Part shown: positions 8,261 through 17,453 of the stretch, in pieces
Numbering within the stretch: position 1 is the first letter of the stretch
Layout of the letters: each line of letters begins with the position of its first letter
NCBI GenBank assembly: GCA_022842285.1
Contig: JALHPV010000001.1
Location: 1-64,000, forward strand
Length of the DNA stretch: 64,000 bases
Direction: 5' to 3'
Origin: Kofleriaceae bacterium
GTDB lineage: Bacteria > Myxococcota_A > Polyangia > Haliangiales > Haliangiaceae
The notes under the pieces: generated by a model
What the model saw: the letters and a program-made list of their open reading frames with translations, nothing else
Databases searched by the model: none
What the model was told of the DNA's origin: nothing
Position numbers and translations under genes: made by a program

Positions 8261-10631
8261 CCACCTCCCAGGTTCCCGCCTCGATCCACTTCGCGTCGAT
8301 GGGCTCGTCCGCCTCGATCATGGCGAGCCCGACGGAGCCGCCGAGGGTATGCCCGTACGACGCGGCGCGGATGTAGCCGAGCGCCTTACCATCCCGGTAC
8401 ACGATCTCTGCGTGGAACAGGAGCGGCTCCGGATCCTTGAGGAGGATCTGGAGGAGGCGCTTCTTGAGCGGGCCCTTCGCCTTCTGCGCGACGACCGCTT
8501 CCTTGCCGAGGAAGCCCCCCGGCTTCTTCAGATCGACCGCGAAGCCGAGCCCCGCTTCGAGCACGGAGTCGGTGTTGTCGATGTCGTGACCGTAGTCGCG
8601 ATAGCCCTTCTCCATGCGCAGGCTCGCGAGCGCCTTCAGGCCGGCATGAACGAGGCCGAACTTCGTGCCCGCCTCGACGATGCGCTCGTACACGTGCACC
8701 GCCTGCTCGGCCGGCGTGTACAGCTCGTAGCCCAGCTCGCCGAGGTACGTGATGCGGATGCACAGCACGCGCGCGAAGCCGATGTCGATCTCGCGGGCCG
8801 CGCGGAAGGGGAACGCCGCGTTCGAGAGGTCCGCGCTGGTCAGCGACTGCAACAGCTCGCGCGACTTCGGGCCCTGGATGTTGAGCTGTGAATAGCCGCT
8901 CGTCACGTCGGTCACGAACGCGTGGGCATCGCCGAAGTGGCGCTTCATGTGCGTCTCGACATGGCGATGCGCCGTGTCCGACGCGACGACCCAGAAGCGT
9001 TCGTCGTCGAGCTTCGTGACGGTCAGGTCGGCCTGCAGGCCGCCACCCTCGTCGAGCCACTGCGTGTACGTGATCTGCCCGCTCGGGCCATTCACGCTGT
9101 TCGCGCTGATCCAGTCGAGCTTCGCGCCCGCGTCGCGACCTTGCACGAGGAACTTCGCCATGAACGCCATGTCCATCGCGATCACGCCCTCGCGTGCCGC
9201 CTTGTGCTCGGCGGCCCAGTACGGGAACCAGTGCTGCCGGCCCCACGACAGCGTCTCGACGACATTGCTGCCGCCCGGGGGCGCATACCAGTCCGCGCCC
9301 TCCCAGCCGGATACATCGCGGAAGAACGCGTTCTGGGCGACGAGCCGATCGTGGATCGGAGACCGCTTCGCACCGCGGGCCGTCGTGAGCGTGCGCGTCG
9401 GGTAGTGCGTCTGGTAGACGAGGCCCAGCGACTCGACGGTCCGCTTCGCGCGGTACTCGGGGTTCGTCTGGTACTTGTGCAGCCGATCGATGTTGATGCC
9501 GGTGACATCCGCGTCGGGCCGGCCATTCATGATCCAGTGCGCCACGAGGCGGCCCATGCCGCCGCCTGTCAGGATGCCGATCGAGTTCATGCCCGCGGCG
9601 ACGAAGTAGTTCTTGAGCTCGGGCGCCTCGCCGACGATGGGCGCCAGGTCCGGGGTGAAGCTCTCCGGGCCGCAGAAGAACTTCTTCACGCCGACCTCCA
9701 TCGAGATCGGGACGCGCGCCATTGCCGTCTCGACGTACGGCCCCATCCGCTCCCAGTCCGGCTGGATCTCGCCGAACGAGAAGTCATCGGGGATGCCACC
9801 GACGTTCCACGGCGCGCAGATCGGCTCGAACAGGCCGATCATCAAGCCGCCGACCTCCTCGCGAAAGTAGCCGTAGGAGCCCGGATCCTCGAGGACGGGC
9901 CACGTGTTGGAGAGCTCGGGGATGCGCTCGGTGATCAGGTAGTAGTGCTCGGCGGCCTGCAGCGGAATCGTGACGCCCGACTTGGCCCCGAGCTGCCGCG
10001 CCCACATGCCGGCGCAGTTCACGACGTACTCGCACTCGATGTCGCCCTGGCTCGTGCGCACGCCCGTCACCGCTCCGTGTTTGTGGAGCACGTCGAGCAC
10101 GGCCACCCCCTCGACGATGGTCGCGCCCTGCTGCCGCGCGCCCTTCGCCATCGCCATCGTGACGCCGATGGGATCCGCACGGCCGTCCTCCTTCACGTAG
10201 AAGCCGGCCTGCAGGTCATCGACCTTCGCGAGCGGGAACAGGTCCTTCACCTGCTGCGGGCTGATCTCTTGCACGTCCACGCCGCACTTGCGGTTGAACG
10301 CCGACACGCGCCGGTACTCCTCGAGCCGATCGCGGTCCTTGGCCACCTCGATGAATCCGACGGGCTTGAAGCCTGTCGACTGCCCCGTCTCTGCCTCGAG
10401 CCGCGCGTAGAGGTCGCGCGAGTACTTGCGCATCTCCATCGACGTCTCGGAGAACGACCCGAACGTGACCATGAGCCCGGCCGCATGCCACGTCGTGCCG
10501 CTGGTCAGTCGATCGCGCTCGAGCAGCACGACGTCCTTCCAGCCCGCATGCGCGAGGTGATACGCGACCGACGACCCGATGATGCCGCCACCGACGATGA
10601 CGACGCGGGCACGAGAGGGAATTGCCGCCAT
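8181..10631 (-). CDS. FAD-dependent dimethylglycine/sarcosine dehydrogenase-like protein with GcvT domain
   Basis: Two-part oxidoreductase of 816 residues that likely demethylates an N-methylated amine such as dimethylglycine or sarcosine and passes the one-carbon unit to tetrahydrofolate. Residues 1-370 are a DAO-type FAD domain with VVIVGGGIIGSSVAYHLA at 10-27 and GTTWHAAGL around H49, the position that carries covalent FAD in dimethylglycine dehydrogenase. A short central FAO_M-type segment follows, then GcvT aminomethyltransferase-like domains from about 430 to the end (VASDTAHRHVETHM, FNIQG-like QLNIQGPKSRELL, GELGYELY, LEAGLGFAVDLKK). The same architecture occurs in the pyruvate dehydrogenase phosphatase regulatory subunit, so the substrate is not certain. 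It is the first gene of a probable minus-strand run with the delta-60 and RNB genes. Confidence 0.88.
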   Translation of the reverse strand: MAAIPSRARVVIVGGGIIGSSVAYHLAHAGWKDVVLLERDRLTSGTTWHAAGLMVTFGSFSETSMEMRKYSRDLYARLEAETGQSTGFKPVGFIEVAKDRDRLEEYRRVSAFNRKCGVDVQEISPQQVKDLFPLAKVDDLQAGFYVKEDGRADPIGVTMAMAKGARQQGATIVEGVAVLDVLHKHGAVTGVRTSQGDIECEYVVNCAGMWARQLGAKSGVTIPLQAAEHYYLITERIPELSNTWPVLEDPGSYGYFREEVGGLMIGLFEPICAPWNVGGIPDDFSFGEIQPDWERMGPYVETAMARVPISMEVGVKKFFCGPESFTPDLAPIVGEAPELKNYFVAAGMNSIGILTGGGMGRLVAHWIMNGRPDADVTGINIDRLHKYQTNPEYRAKRTVESLGLVYQTHYPTRTLTTARGAKRSPIHDRLVAQNAFFRDVSGWEGADWYAPPGGSNVVETLSWGRQHWFPYWAAEHKAAREGVIAMDMAFMAKFLVQGRDAGAKLDWISANSVNGPSGQITYTQWLDEGGGLQADLTVTKLDDERFWVVASDTAHRHVETHMKRHFGDAHAFVTDVTSGYSQLNIQGPKSRELLQSLTSADLSNAAFPFRAAREIDIGFARVLCIRITYLGELGYELYTPAEQAVHVYERIVEAGTKFGLVHAGLKALASLRMEKGYRDYGHDIDNTDSVLEAGLGFAVDLKKPGGFLGKEAVVAQKAKGPLKKRLLQILLKDPEPLLFHAEIVYRDGKALGYIRAASYGHTLGGSVGLAMIEADEPIDAKWIEAGTWEVDVAGTKVPALASLKPLYDPDNSRIKL

Positions 10632-10709
10632 GACGGCCGCACACTACCTCGGCCACCCGGGGCCACGCACCTTCCGCGCTGACACCCCTGATGTGCGAGG
10701 CTCCGCGCC

Positions 10710-12029
10710 GTGACCGACTCCGTGCGACTGCATCCGGCCGAGCCTCCGCCGGTGCGCATGCCGTCGCCCTTCGCCGTCGAGGACATCGCCCCGGCGGCCC
10801 GTCGCGCCGCCCTCGAGCTCGTCGCGGCCGTGGACCCGGCCTGGGGCCTGGACCAACCTGGCGGCGGCAAGATGTTCGGCGTCCTCGTGGTCCGGGCCCC
10901 GGACGGACGCCTCGGTACGCTGCGCGCCTTCTCGGGCATGCTCGCGGGCTCCTGGTTCGTCGAGGGCTTCGTCGGTCCTACCTTCGATGCGGCCGAGCGC
11001 GACGCCTGGTGGCCCGCCGAGGAAGCGGCCCTCGATCTCCTGGACCCCGTCGCCCGCTCCGCTCGCTCGCGCGTGCTCCTGAAGCGGATCCACGACGGCT
11101 ACCGCCTCGCCAACGCCCGCGGCGAGGTGAAGGCCCTGCGCGACCTCTTCGCCCCGGCCGAGCCTCCCGGCGGCGCTGGCGACTGCGCCGCGCCGAAGCT
11201 GCTCGCTCATGCCTATCGCGAAGGCCTCACGCCCCTCGCCCTCGCGGAGATCTGGGTCGGCGCGCCCCCTGCCACCGGCGGTCGCATCCACGGTTCCTTC
11301 TACCCGGCGTGTCGCGGCAAGTGCGGCCCGATCCTGACCCACATGCTCCTCGGCCTCGATGTCGAGCCCGCACCCGAATACGGCACCGCGCCCATCCCCG
11401 CCGACGAGCCGCGCGTGATTCACGAGGACACCACGATCCTCGTCGTGGTGAAGCCGATCGGCCTCCTCTCCGTCCCCGGTCGCACCGGCCGCCTCCAGGA
11501 CTCCGTGCAGACCCGCCTCCGCGCCCGCTACCCCGACGCGACCGGGCCGCTCGTCGTGCACCGCCTCGATCTCGACACCTCGGGCCTCATCCTCTGCGCG
11601 AAGGACTGGGACACGTACAAGGTGCTGCAGGCGCAGTTCGCCCGCCGCGAGATCACGAAGCACTACACCGCCTGGCTCGACGGCCCCGTCCCCGCCGACA
11701 GCGGCACGATCGATCTCCCTCTGCGCGTCGACCTCGACGATCGCCCCCGCCAGCTCGTCGATCCCGTCCACGGCAAGCGCGCGATCACCGAATGGCGCGT
11801 CGTCCGGCGCGCGGACAATCGCACCCTCGTCGAGCTCCGCCCTCTCACCGGTCGCACCCACCAGCTCCGCGTCCACTGCGCCACCGGCCTCGGCGTCCCC
11901 ATCGTCGGTGATCGCCTCTACGGCCAGCCCGGCCCGCGCCTCCTCCTCCACGCGGGCTCGCTCGCCTTCACCCACCCGGTGACCGGCGCGCCCGTCGAGC
12001 TCTCGGCCCCGCCGACCTTCCCGCTCTAG
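10710..12029 (+). CDS. RluA-family pseudouridine synthase with N-terminal extension
   Basis: Converts uridine to pseudouridine in rRNA or tRNA. The C-terminal half (about 230-439) carries the RluA fold: VVVKPIGLLSVPG, the catalytic motif HRLDLDTSG with D287 as the nucleophilic Asp, AKDWDTYKVLQAQF, and RTHQLRVH near the end. The first 220 residues form an extra domain (MFGVLVVRAPDGRLGTLRAFSG, then a Cys-containing part with YPACRGKCGPI). This extension is seen in a longer RluA subfamily and probably helps choose the RNA. I chose GTG 10710. The S4 domain of RluC/RluD is not evident. The gene is divergent from the oxidoreductase gene, leaving only 78 bp for both promoters. Confidence 0.9.
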   Translation: MTDSVRLHPAEPPPVRMPSPFAVEDIAPAARRAALELVAAVDPAWGLDQPGGGKMFGVLVVRAPDGRLGTLRAFSGMLAGSWFVEGFVGPTFDAAERDAWWPAEEAALDLLDPVARSARSRVLLKRIHDGYRLANARGEVKALRDLFAPAEPPGGAGDCAAPKLLAHAYREGLTPLALAEIWVGAPPATGGRIHGSFYPACRGKCGPILTHMLLGLDVEPAPEYGTAPIPADEPRVIHEDTTILVVVKPIGLLSVPGRTGRLQDSVQTRLRARYPDATGPLVVHRLDLDTSGLILCAKDWDTYKVLQAQFARREITKHYTAWLDGPVPADSGTIDLPLRVDLDDRPRQLVDPVHGKRAITEWRVVRRADNRTLVELRPLTGRTHQLRVHCATGLGVPIVGDRLYGQPGPRLLLHAGSLAFTHPVTGAPVELSAPPTFPL

Positions 12030-12106
12030 GCGCACCGACAGGCAACCGGCGCACCTTGGGGACCGAATGGCGCTCTCAGCCGCTCGCACTTGGCGTATGA
12101 AGCGGC

Positions 12107-13021
12107 GTGACGACATCGACGCTCGCATTCGCTCTCGTCGCGCTTGTCGGTTGCTCCAGCACCGCCCCAGGCACCACCGACGACGGCTCCGCGATCGACG
12201 ACGGCGTCCCGACGGACGACGCCACCGACGACTCTGCCGAGCCCGATGCCCCCGCGCCCCTCGGCTCGCGCTGCACCGAGCTTGCCGGCGAGATCACCTG
12301 CGATCACGCGACGACCACCATCGAGCTCGGCTTCGGATCGGTGCGGGACGTCCACTACCAGGTCCCGCTGGGCACGGCTCCAGCTGATGGCTGGCGCGGC
12401 GTCATTCTCTTTCAGGGCTCCCTGGTGTCCGCAGAGCGCGCCTGGTCCGCCCGTCTCGGCGACCCCTTCGGCGCCATCCACCAGACGCGAACCGTCCGCG
12501 ATCTTCTCGACGCCGGATACGCGGTCATCACGCCCGAGGCCCGCTTTGACGGCTCGACGTACTGGGACACCAACACGCCCGCGTACGCCTATGCCTGGGC
12601 GGCTTCGGAAGACGCCGCGCTCATGCAGGCGATCTTCGATCGTCTCGATGCTGGCTCGCTCGGTCCCATCGCGCCCACCCACCTCGGCGCCATCGGCATC
12701 TCGTCGGGCGGCTACATGACCTCGCGCGTCGCGATCACGTATCCCGATCGCTTCTCGGTCGCGGCCGTGCACAGCGCCTCGTACATGACCTGCAGCGGGG
12801 CCCTGTGCGCCGTCCCGGCACTGCCTGAAACTCACCCGCCCACGCTCTTCCTGCAGGGCACGCTCGACGCGGTGGTTCCCGCTGCCTCGGCACGCCTCTA
12901 CTACGACGCCCTCGTCGACGCCGGCCTCACCGCGCAGTGGTTCGATGATGCGAACGCCGGCCACGAGTGGCTGTCCGCCGCGCCCGCCGAAGCCCTCGCC
13001 TGGTTCGCGGCGAACCCATAG
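12107..13021 (+). CDS. Alpha/beta-hydrolase (esterase/depolymerase-like) lipoprotein
   Basis: Exported hydrolase of 304 residues. The N-terminus TSTLAFALVALVGCSS is a lipoprotein signal with lipobox ALVGC, followed by a Thr/Asp-rich linker to about residue 50. The hydrolase part shows the nucleophile elbow GISSGG (S199), an acid at D254 in GTLDAVVP and a histidine at H286 in NAGHEWL, in the usual Ser-Asp-His order. VAITYPDRFSVAAVHSAS resembles polyhydroxybutyrate depolymerase and feruloyl esterase relatives. Six cysteines outside the signal may form disulfides in the periplasm or outside the cell. GTG 12107 is the start that gives a full signal peptide. The substrate is unknown. A palindromic repeat lies 63 bp after the stop. 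Confidence 0.85.
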   Translation: MTTSTLAFALVALVGCSSTAPGTTDDGSAIDDGVPTDDATDDSAEPDAPAPLGSRCTELAGEITCDHATTTIELGFGSVRDVHYQVPLGTAPADGWRGVILFQGSLVSAERAWSARLGDPFGAIHQTRTVRDLLDAGYAVITPEARFDGSTYWDTNTPAYAYAWAASEDAALMQAIFDRLDAGSLGPIAPTHLGAIGISSGGYMTSRVAITYPDRFSVAAVHSASYMTCSGALCAVPALPETHPPTLFLQGTLDAVVPAASARLYYDALVDAGLTAQWFDDANAGHEWLSAAPAEALAWFAANP

Positions 13022-13083
13022 TCAGCGACGGATACTTCGACTCGCCTCAGCGCCTGCGCGGGAGGATGTGGACGGCGAGGGGG

Positions 13084-13110
13084 TGTCGCAGGGGTCGGAC
13101 CCCTGCGACA
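13084..13110. repeat. 27-bp perfect palindromic repeat, single copy
   Basis: TGTCGCAGGGGTC, one central G, then its exact reverse complement. It lies between the convergent ends of the esterase gene and the SpecificRecomb gene. The same 27 bases occur three more times at 33054-33156. As RNA from either strand it would form an 11-13 bp hairpin, but no T-run follows, so a terminator role is not supported by sequence. It looks like a dispersed REP or MITE-like element. Confidence 0.85.
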
Positions 13111-13177
13111 CTTCAAATCGAGCCAGAGCGTTGCGGCCAGGCGATCGCCATCGGACTCGTGCGCTCGAGTGCCGCAG

Positions 13178-15265
13178 TCAGTGCGTGGGCGGGACGGTGT
13201 GGACGCCCGACTGGCGCGGGTCGTTGTCCTTGGGCGGATAGAAGAACTCCAGGGGGCGGCGGAGGAAGCGCTTGAAGACGGCGGCGGGGAGGCGGAGGCG
13301 CTCGTTGCCCGAGACGTCACGGGCACGGAGGGCGACGACGAGGGCGAGGGCGAAGGAGACGCCGAAGTTCATGAGGCCGATGATCGCGATGCCCGAGGCG
13401 GCGGCGAGGAAGTGAGACCAGCCGACCGCGTCCATGCCGAGGGACGACATGGAGAAGGTCAACGACGCTGAGGACAGCGTGATGTGACGGACGTCGAGGG
13501 GAAGGCCGAAGAACTTGGCGAAGACGGGGACGAGGCCGAGGAGGAAGCCGAGGGCGATGGAGCCGCCGAAGCCGGAGGCGTGGCGCTCGAGGAAGCGGGC
13601 CCACTTGGCCATGCGGGCCTTGCCGATCTGCTTGCCGAAGCGATGGTGCTCGATGGCCTCGGGGAGGCGGCGGTAGACGATCCAGTTCTCGAACCAGCCG
13701 GCGAACAACGAAGAGACCCACAGCAGGACGCCGGTGAAGGCGGCGAAGAGGATCGTGCCGGAGTAGATCGGATGGAAGGAGTCGATCGTGCTGGCGGAGG
13801 CCTTCGCGTCGAGAAAGTTGTGGCCTGTTACGAGCACGATCAGCTGGTCCACCAGCAACGTGGTGGCGATGCAGGCGGTGACGTTGCCGACGGCGGCGGC
13901 GAACTGCGAGCGGGCGATGCGGGCGATGAGGCGGACGAGCTCGTCGAGCTGGCCGGGACCCTTGCGGTCGCGGATGGTGCCGGCGAGGGCGGCCGCGGTC
14001 ATCGAGGGCTGCTTGGTGGCGAGGGTGAAGCCGAGCAGCTGCATCACGAGGAAGCTGCCGGCGTAGACGACGGAGGAGAGGAGGCCGTCGATGAACGGAG
14101 CGAAGTGGCCCCACTTGACGAGCCACTTCATGATCGCGGTGCCGGTGGTGAGGACACCGCCGCCCGCGGCCGTCGCGAGCATGTGCCAGTACTCGCGGCG
14201 CGAGGAGGTCACGTAGTGCTCGCCCGTGCGACCGGCACGCTCGATCACCTTGCGGGCGAGGAGGCGCATGTTGTCGCTGAGGAGCTGCATGAAGCTGCGC
14301 CCGCCGACGAGGCCGCGCCCCAGCGTCTCCAGCAGATTTCGGATCTCGACGGTGGGCTCGATCTCGTCGTTGGCGTCGACGAACGGGAGGAGCGCCTCGA
14401 CGCGTTCGAGGCCGCGCTCGATCGAGTCGATGGCGTAGACGACGTTGATCGAGACGCCGCTATCTTCGAGGTGCTCGCGGACCTGATCGAGGTGCTTGCG
14501 CGAGGCCGCGATCAGCGCGGGCATGTGCGTGGGCTGCGCGCGCGTCATGAGGTAGAGCGGTGACTCGCGGATCGCGCCGGCTTCGGTGCGCGTGCGGAAG
14601 GCCTCCTGCATGCCGAGGCCGGCGATGCGCGTGGTGATGAGGCTGATCGCGTCGAGGACGGAGCTGCGGATCGGGTCCCACGCGCTACTCGAGACGGTGG
14701 CGAGCCGTTGCAGATACGGATCGGCGGAGACGCCGAGCCAGGCGAGGTCATCCTTGCTACGGAAGATGCGGTTCGCGAGTGCCCAGAGCTCGTGGATGGC
14801 CGGCGGCTCGGGGAGGAAGCGGCGCGCGAGGCGGTCGGTGGTCTCGGCGAGGAGGCCGCGGTCGTTCGGTAGACCGATCTCGCCGAGGAGCTTCACGGCG
14901 CGCGTTTGCGAGAGGACGGAGCTGATCGTGCCGGCGAAGCGGCGGCGCGCGGCGGGGACATTCTCGAGCGCGAGGATCAGGAGCTCGAGGCGAACGAGCG
15001 TCGGGTGGATCTCGATCGCCTTGACCGACGGCCCGGCCACGACGAAGCGGCCGAGCTGCTCGACGGTGACGAGCTGATCGACGAGCGTGGCGTCGGGGGC
15101 GAGCTTGGCGAGCAGGACGCGGAGGAGTCCCAGCGTCTTCGAGTCGCCCTTGCCGACGAGCTTGCCGAACTCGTCGCGACTGGGGAGCTGGTCACTGGGT
15201 GGACCGACGAGCTCCGGGTCGTCGAGTTTCAATGCACTCGGCAGCACCGCGGGCGAGCGTATCAC
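13178..15265 (-). CDS. SpecificRecomb-family (Gcr-like) multi-pass membrane protein
   Basis: Member of the family labelled site-specific recombinase (PF10136), although that name is historical and the protein looks like an integral membrane protein. The N-terminal 400 residues are helical and soluble. The C-terminal part has about six membrane segments (AAGGGVLTTGTAIMKW, SVVYAGSFLVMQLLGFTL, VTACIATTLLVDQLIVLV, TILFAAFTGVLLWVSSLFAG, GFLLGLVPVFAKFFG, SGIAIIGLMNFGVSFALALV) and the diagnostic motifs FAGWFENWIVYRRLPEAI and GLPLDVRHITLSSASL. I chose GTG 15265, 13 bp after the stop of the M1 peptidase gene. A longer frame to 15472 exists, but it overlaps that gene and encodes Ser/Arg-rich sequence. 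No catalytic recombinase residue is visible; the true function is unknown. Confidence 0.85.
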   Translation of the reverse strand: MIRSPAVLPSALKLDDPELVGPPSDQLPSRDEFGKLVGKGDSKTLGLLRVLLAKLAPDATLVDQLVTVEQLGRFVVAGPSVKAIEIHPTLVRLELLILALENVPAARRRFAGTISSVLSQTRAVKLLGEIGLPNDRGLLAETTDRLARRFLPEPPAIHELWALANRIFRSKDDLAWLGVSADPYLQRLATVSSSAWDPIRSSVLDAISLITTRIAGLGMQEAFRTRTEAGAIRESPLYLMTRAQPTHMPALIAASRKHLDQVREHLEDSGVSINVVYAIDSIERGLERVEALLPFVDANDEIEPTVEIRNLLETLGRGLVGGRSFMQLLSDNMRLLARKVIERAGRTGEHYVTSSRREYWHMLATAAGGGVLTTGTAIMKWLVKWGHFAPFIDGLLSSVVYAGSFLVMQLLGFTLATKQPSMTAAALAGTIRDRKGPGQLDELVRLIARIARSQFAAAVGNVTACIATTLLVDQLIVLVTGHNFLDAKASASTIDSFHPIYSGTILFAAFTGVLLWVSSLFAGWFENWIVYRRLPEAIEHHRFGKQIGKARMAKWARFLERHASGFGGSIALGFLLGLVPVFAKFFGLPLDVRHITLSSASLTFSMSSLGMDAVGWSHFLAAASGIAIIGLMNFGVSFALALVVALRARDVSGNERLRLPAAVFKRFLRRPLEFFYPPKDNDPRQSGVHTVPPTH

Positions 15266-15278
15266 CGAGGACGGCTGA

Positions 15279-17147
15279 TCACGGGCCAACGGCGTCGGCG
15301 ATCGCGCCCCGGGTAACGGGGTGGTACAGCGGCGCCGCGCGCTCGAAGATGGAGAGTGCGAGCTCGCGCCAGGCGGGCCGCTGGAGCATCTCGAGGTAGA
15401 GGCGTCTGACCATGCGCAGGCGACCGACGTGTGTGAGGAACTCCTCGATGGCGGGGACGGCCTCCTTGCCATCGGCGCGCACCATGATCGGGAGCCAGTG
15501 CATGGCGATCTCCGGATTTGTGGTCGCCGTGAGGCGATGCGCCGCGTCGAGCGATTGCAGGCGTGCGAGCGTGATGTCGGCAGGCAGGGCGCGCAGGAAG
15601 ATGACCCAGTCGAGCGTTGACCAGTCGCGCGGCGAGATCGCCGTGCCGGCCGTGACGAACGCCCGCGCTTGATCCTCGATCAGCTGGACGCGCGGCGGAA
15701 TCGGCTCGGGGACCGGCATCGGCACGCCCGGATCGTGGAGCCACGCGCGCAGATCGGGGAGCCCGGTGCGATCGGCCGTGCCGTAGAGCTGCGCCGTCGC
15801 CTCTGCCTCGAAGGCGCGCGAGTCCGTCGCCTGGAACGCACGGCGGTCGAAGCGCGCCTTCAGGAAGGCATCGAATCGCTCACGACCGAACGCGCGCTCG
15901 AGGGTGCGGAGCAGCCACGCCCCCTTGTCGTAGGCGTAGCCACCCGAGACGTCCTCGGGATCGCGGGTCACCGGGATGTCCTGCGCGAGCACCGAATCGG
16001 GATCTTTCCCGTCGTGCCCGCCTTCTCTCAGCATCCTCGCGAGGTCCTGCGTCGACAGATACCACTCGACCTCGACGTGCTCGGCGCCGCGCACCCGCTC
16101 CATGATGCGGCGCTCGACGTACGTGGTGAACCCTTCGTTCAGCCACACGTCGGACCAGGTCGAGTTCGTCACCAGGTTCCCCGACCACGAATGCGCGAGC
16201 TCGTGAGCGATGAGCGACACCAGCGCCCGATCGCCCGTGATCACGGTGGGCGTGAGGAACGTCAGCATCGGGTTCTCCATGCCGCCGTAGGGGAAGCTCG
16301 GTGGCAGGACGAGCACGTCGTAGCGACCCCAGCGATACGGCCCGTACAGCTCCTCCGCCGCCGCCATCATCTGATCGACCTCGGCGAACTCCCATGCGGC
16401 CTTGTCGACGAGCGCCGGCTCCGCGTACACGCCCGTGCGCGCGCCGATCGGCCGGAACGCGAAGTCCCCGGCCGCGAGGGCCATCAGGTACGACGGAATC
16501 GGATGCGGCATCGTGAAGTGCCACGCGCCGTCGGGGCCCACCGCCGCCGGATTCTCCGCCGACATGAGCGCGCGCAGTCCCGCCGGCACGCGGATCGTCG
16601 CCTCGTACGTGAAGCGCACCCCGGGCGTGTCTTGCAGCGGGATCCACGACCGCGCGTTTCGCGCCTGCGATTGCGTGAACAGCATCGGGTGCTGCTTGCC
16701 CGACGTCCCGGCGGGCTCGACCCACAAGAGCGCACTCGCATCCGGGCCGGTCCGGTAGGTGACCTCGACGCACGCCGCCTCTCCGAGCGTGATCGCCAGC
16801 TTCTCACCGAGCACGGGCGCCGGCGGTGACAGCGTGAAGGGCAGCGCCTGCTTCGAATCGCACGCGACGACGCCCGACACCGTCAGCCCGTCGGCATCGA
16901 GCAGAACCTCCGCCGCGCCGGGATCCCGGCGCTCGAGCTCCAGCCGCGCGGTTCCGGCCAGCGTCTTCTGCGCGAAGTCGACATCGAGCGAGAGCACCAG
17001 GTGCTTCACCGCGACCCGCGCCGGCGCGGCGAACGAGTGCACGTCATGGCGCAGCGGCTCGATGACGACGACCGGCTGCGCCGGCTGCTTGGCCTCGCCA
17101 CAGCACCCCGCCACCAGCGCGAGCGGTGCGATCCGAGCCAACGACAT
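15279..17147 (-). CDS. M1-family zinc aminopeptidase lipoprotein
   Basis: Exported metallopeptidase of 622 residues that should remove N-terminal residues from peptides. The signal ends in lipobox LVAGC (C15). The M1 core is intact: exopeptidase motif YGGMENP, zinc site HELAH at 315-319 with third ligand E338 in WLNEGFTTYVE, and a later Tyr in GGYAYDKGAWLL as expected for the transition-state Tyr. The length is close to leukotriene A4 hydrolase-type members and shorter than PepN. The N-terminal beta domain is present; the C-terminal helical domain is short. It lies directly upstream of the SpecificRecomb gene (13 bp), suggesting one transcript. The start ATG 17147 gives a proper signal peptide. 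Confidence 0.93.
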   Translation of the reverse strand: MSLARIAPLALVAGCCGEAKQPAQPVVVIEPLRHDVHSFAAPARVAVKHLVLSLDVDFAQKTLAGTARLELERRDPGAAEVLLDADGLTVSGVVACDSKQALPFTLSPPAPVLGEKLAITLGEAACVEVTYRTGPDASALLWVEPAGTSGKQHPMLFTQSQARNARSWIPLQDTPGVRFTYEATIRVPAGLRALMSAENPAAVGPDGAWHFTMPHPIPSYLMALAAGDFAFRPIGARTGVYAEPALVDKAAWEFAEVDQMMAAAEELYGPYRWGRYDVLVLPPSFPYGGMENPMLTFLTPTVITGDRALVSLIAHELAHSWSGNLVTNSTWSDVWLNEGFTTYVERRIMERVRGAEHVEVEWYLSTQDLARMLREGGHDGKDPDSVLAQDIPVTRDPEDVSGGYAYDKGAWLLRTLERAFGRERFDAFLKARFDRRAFQATDSRAFEAEATAQLYGTADRTGLPDLRAWLHDPGVPMPVPEPIPPRVQLIEDQARAFVTAGTAISPRDWSTLDWVIFLRALPADITLARLQSLDAAHRLTATTNPEIAMHWLPIMVRADGKEAVPAIEEFLTHVGRLRMVRRLYLEMLQRPAWRELALSIFERAAPLYHPVTRGAIADAVGP

Positions 17148-17195
17148 CCGCGGACTCTAGCTTGTCTCGCGAGCGCTTCCATGGGATCGAAGGCC

Positions 17196-17453
17196 ATGAG
17201 CGAACATCCGACCGACTTCGTCGGCTCCGTCGAGGAGGCCGTCCGCACGGCCGTGGTGGCCAAGCTGCCCGACGCCCAGGTCGAGGTCTCCGGCGGGGGT
17301 GGTCACTGGAAGATCGACGTCGTCTCGGCGGGCTTCGCCGACAAGTCACTCCTCGAGCGCCAGCGCCTCGTGCTCGGTGCCATCAAGCACCTGATCAACG
17401 GCACCGCGCCGCCGATCCATGCCGTCGACGAGCTGAAGACCCGTACTCCCTAG
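17196..17453 (+). CDS. BolA/IbaG-family protein
   Basis: Small protein of 85 residues. BolA proteins partner with monothiol glutaredoxins in iron-sulfur cluster handling. The family pattern is clear: an N-terminal helix (SVEEAVRTAVVAKLPDAQVEV), the GGGGHWKIDVVSAGF strand region with the conserved His, the helix ERQRLVLGAIKHLI and the end IHAVDELKTRTP. ATG 17196 is preceded by GAAGG; ATG 17181 in the same frame would add five residues. The stop overlaps the end of the convergent selenoprotein gene by 4 bp. No glutaredoxin gene is adjacent. Confidence 0.9.
   Translation: MSEHPTDFVGSVEEAVRTAVVAKLPDAQVEVSGGGGHWKIDVVSAGFADKSLLERQRLVLGAIKHLINGTAPPIHAVDELKTRTP

Noticed and set aside
8922-10682. Open frame of 586 codons opposite the oxidoreductase gene
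   Set aside because: Same low-complexity composition; the minus strand holds intact FAD and GcvT motifs.
13178-15265. Active site-specific recombinase or mobile element
   Set aside because: The family name suggests it, but the protein is a multi-pass membrane protein without tyrosine or serine recombinase motifs, and no repeats flank it.
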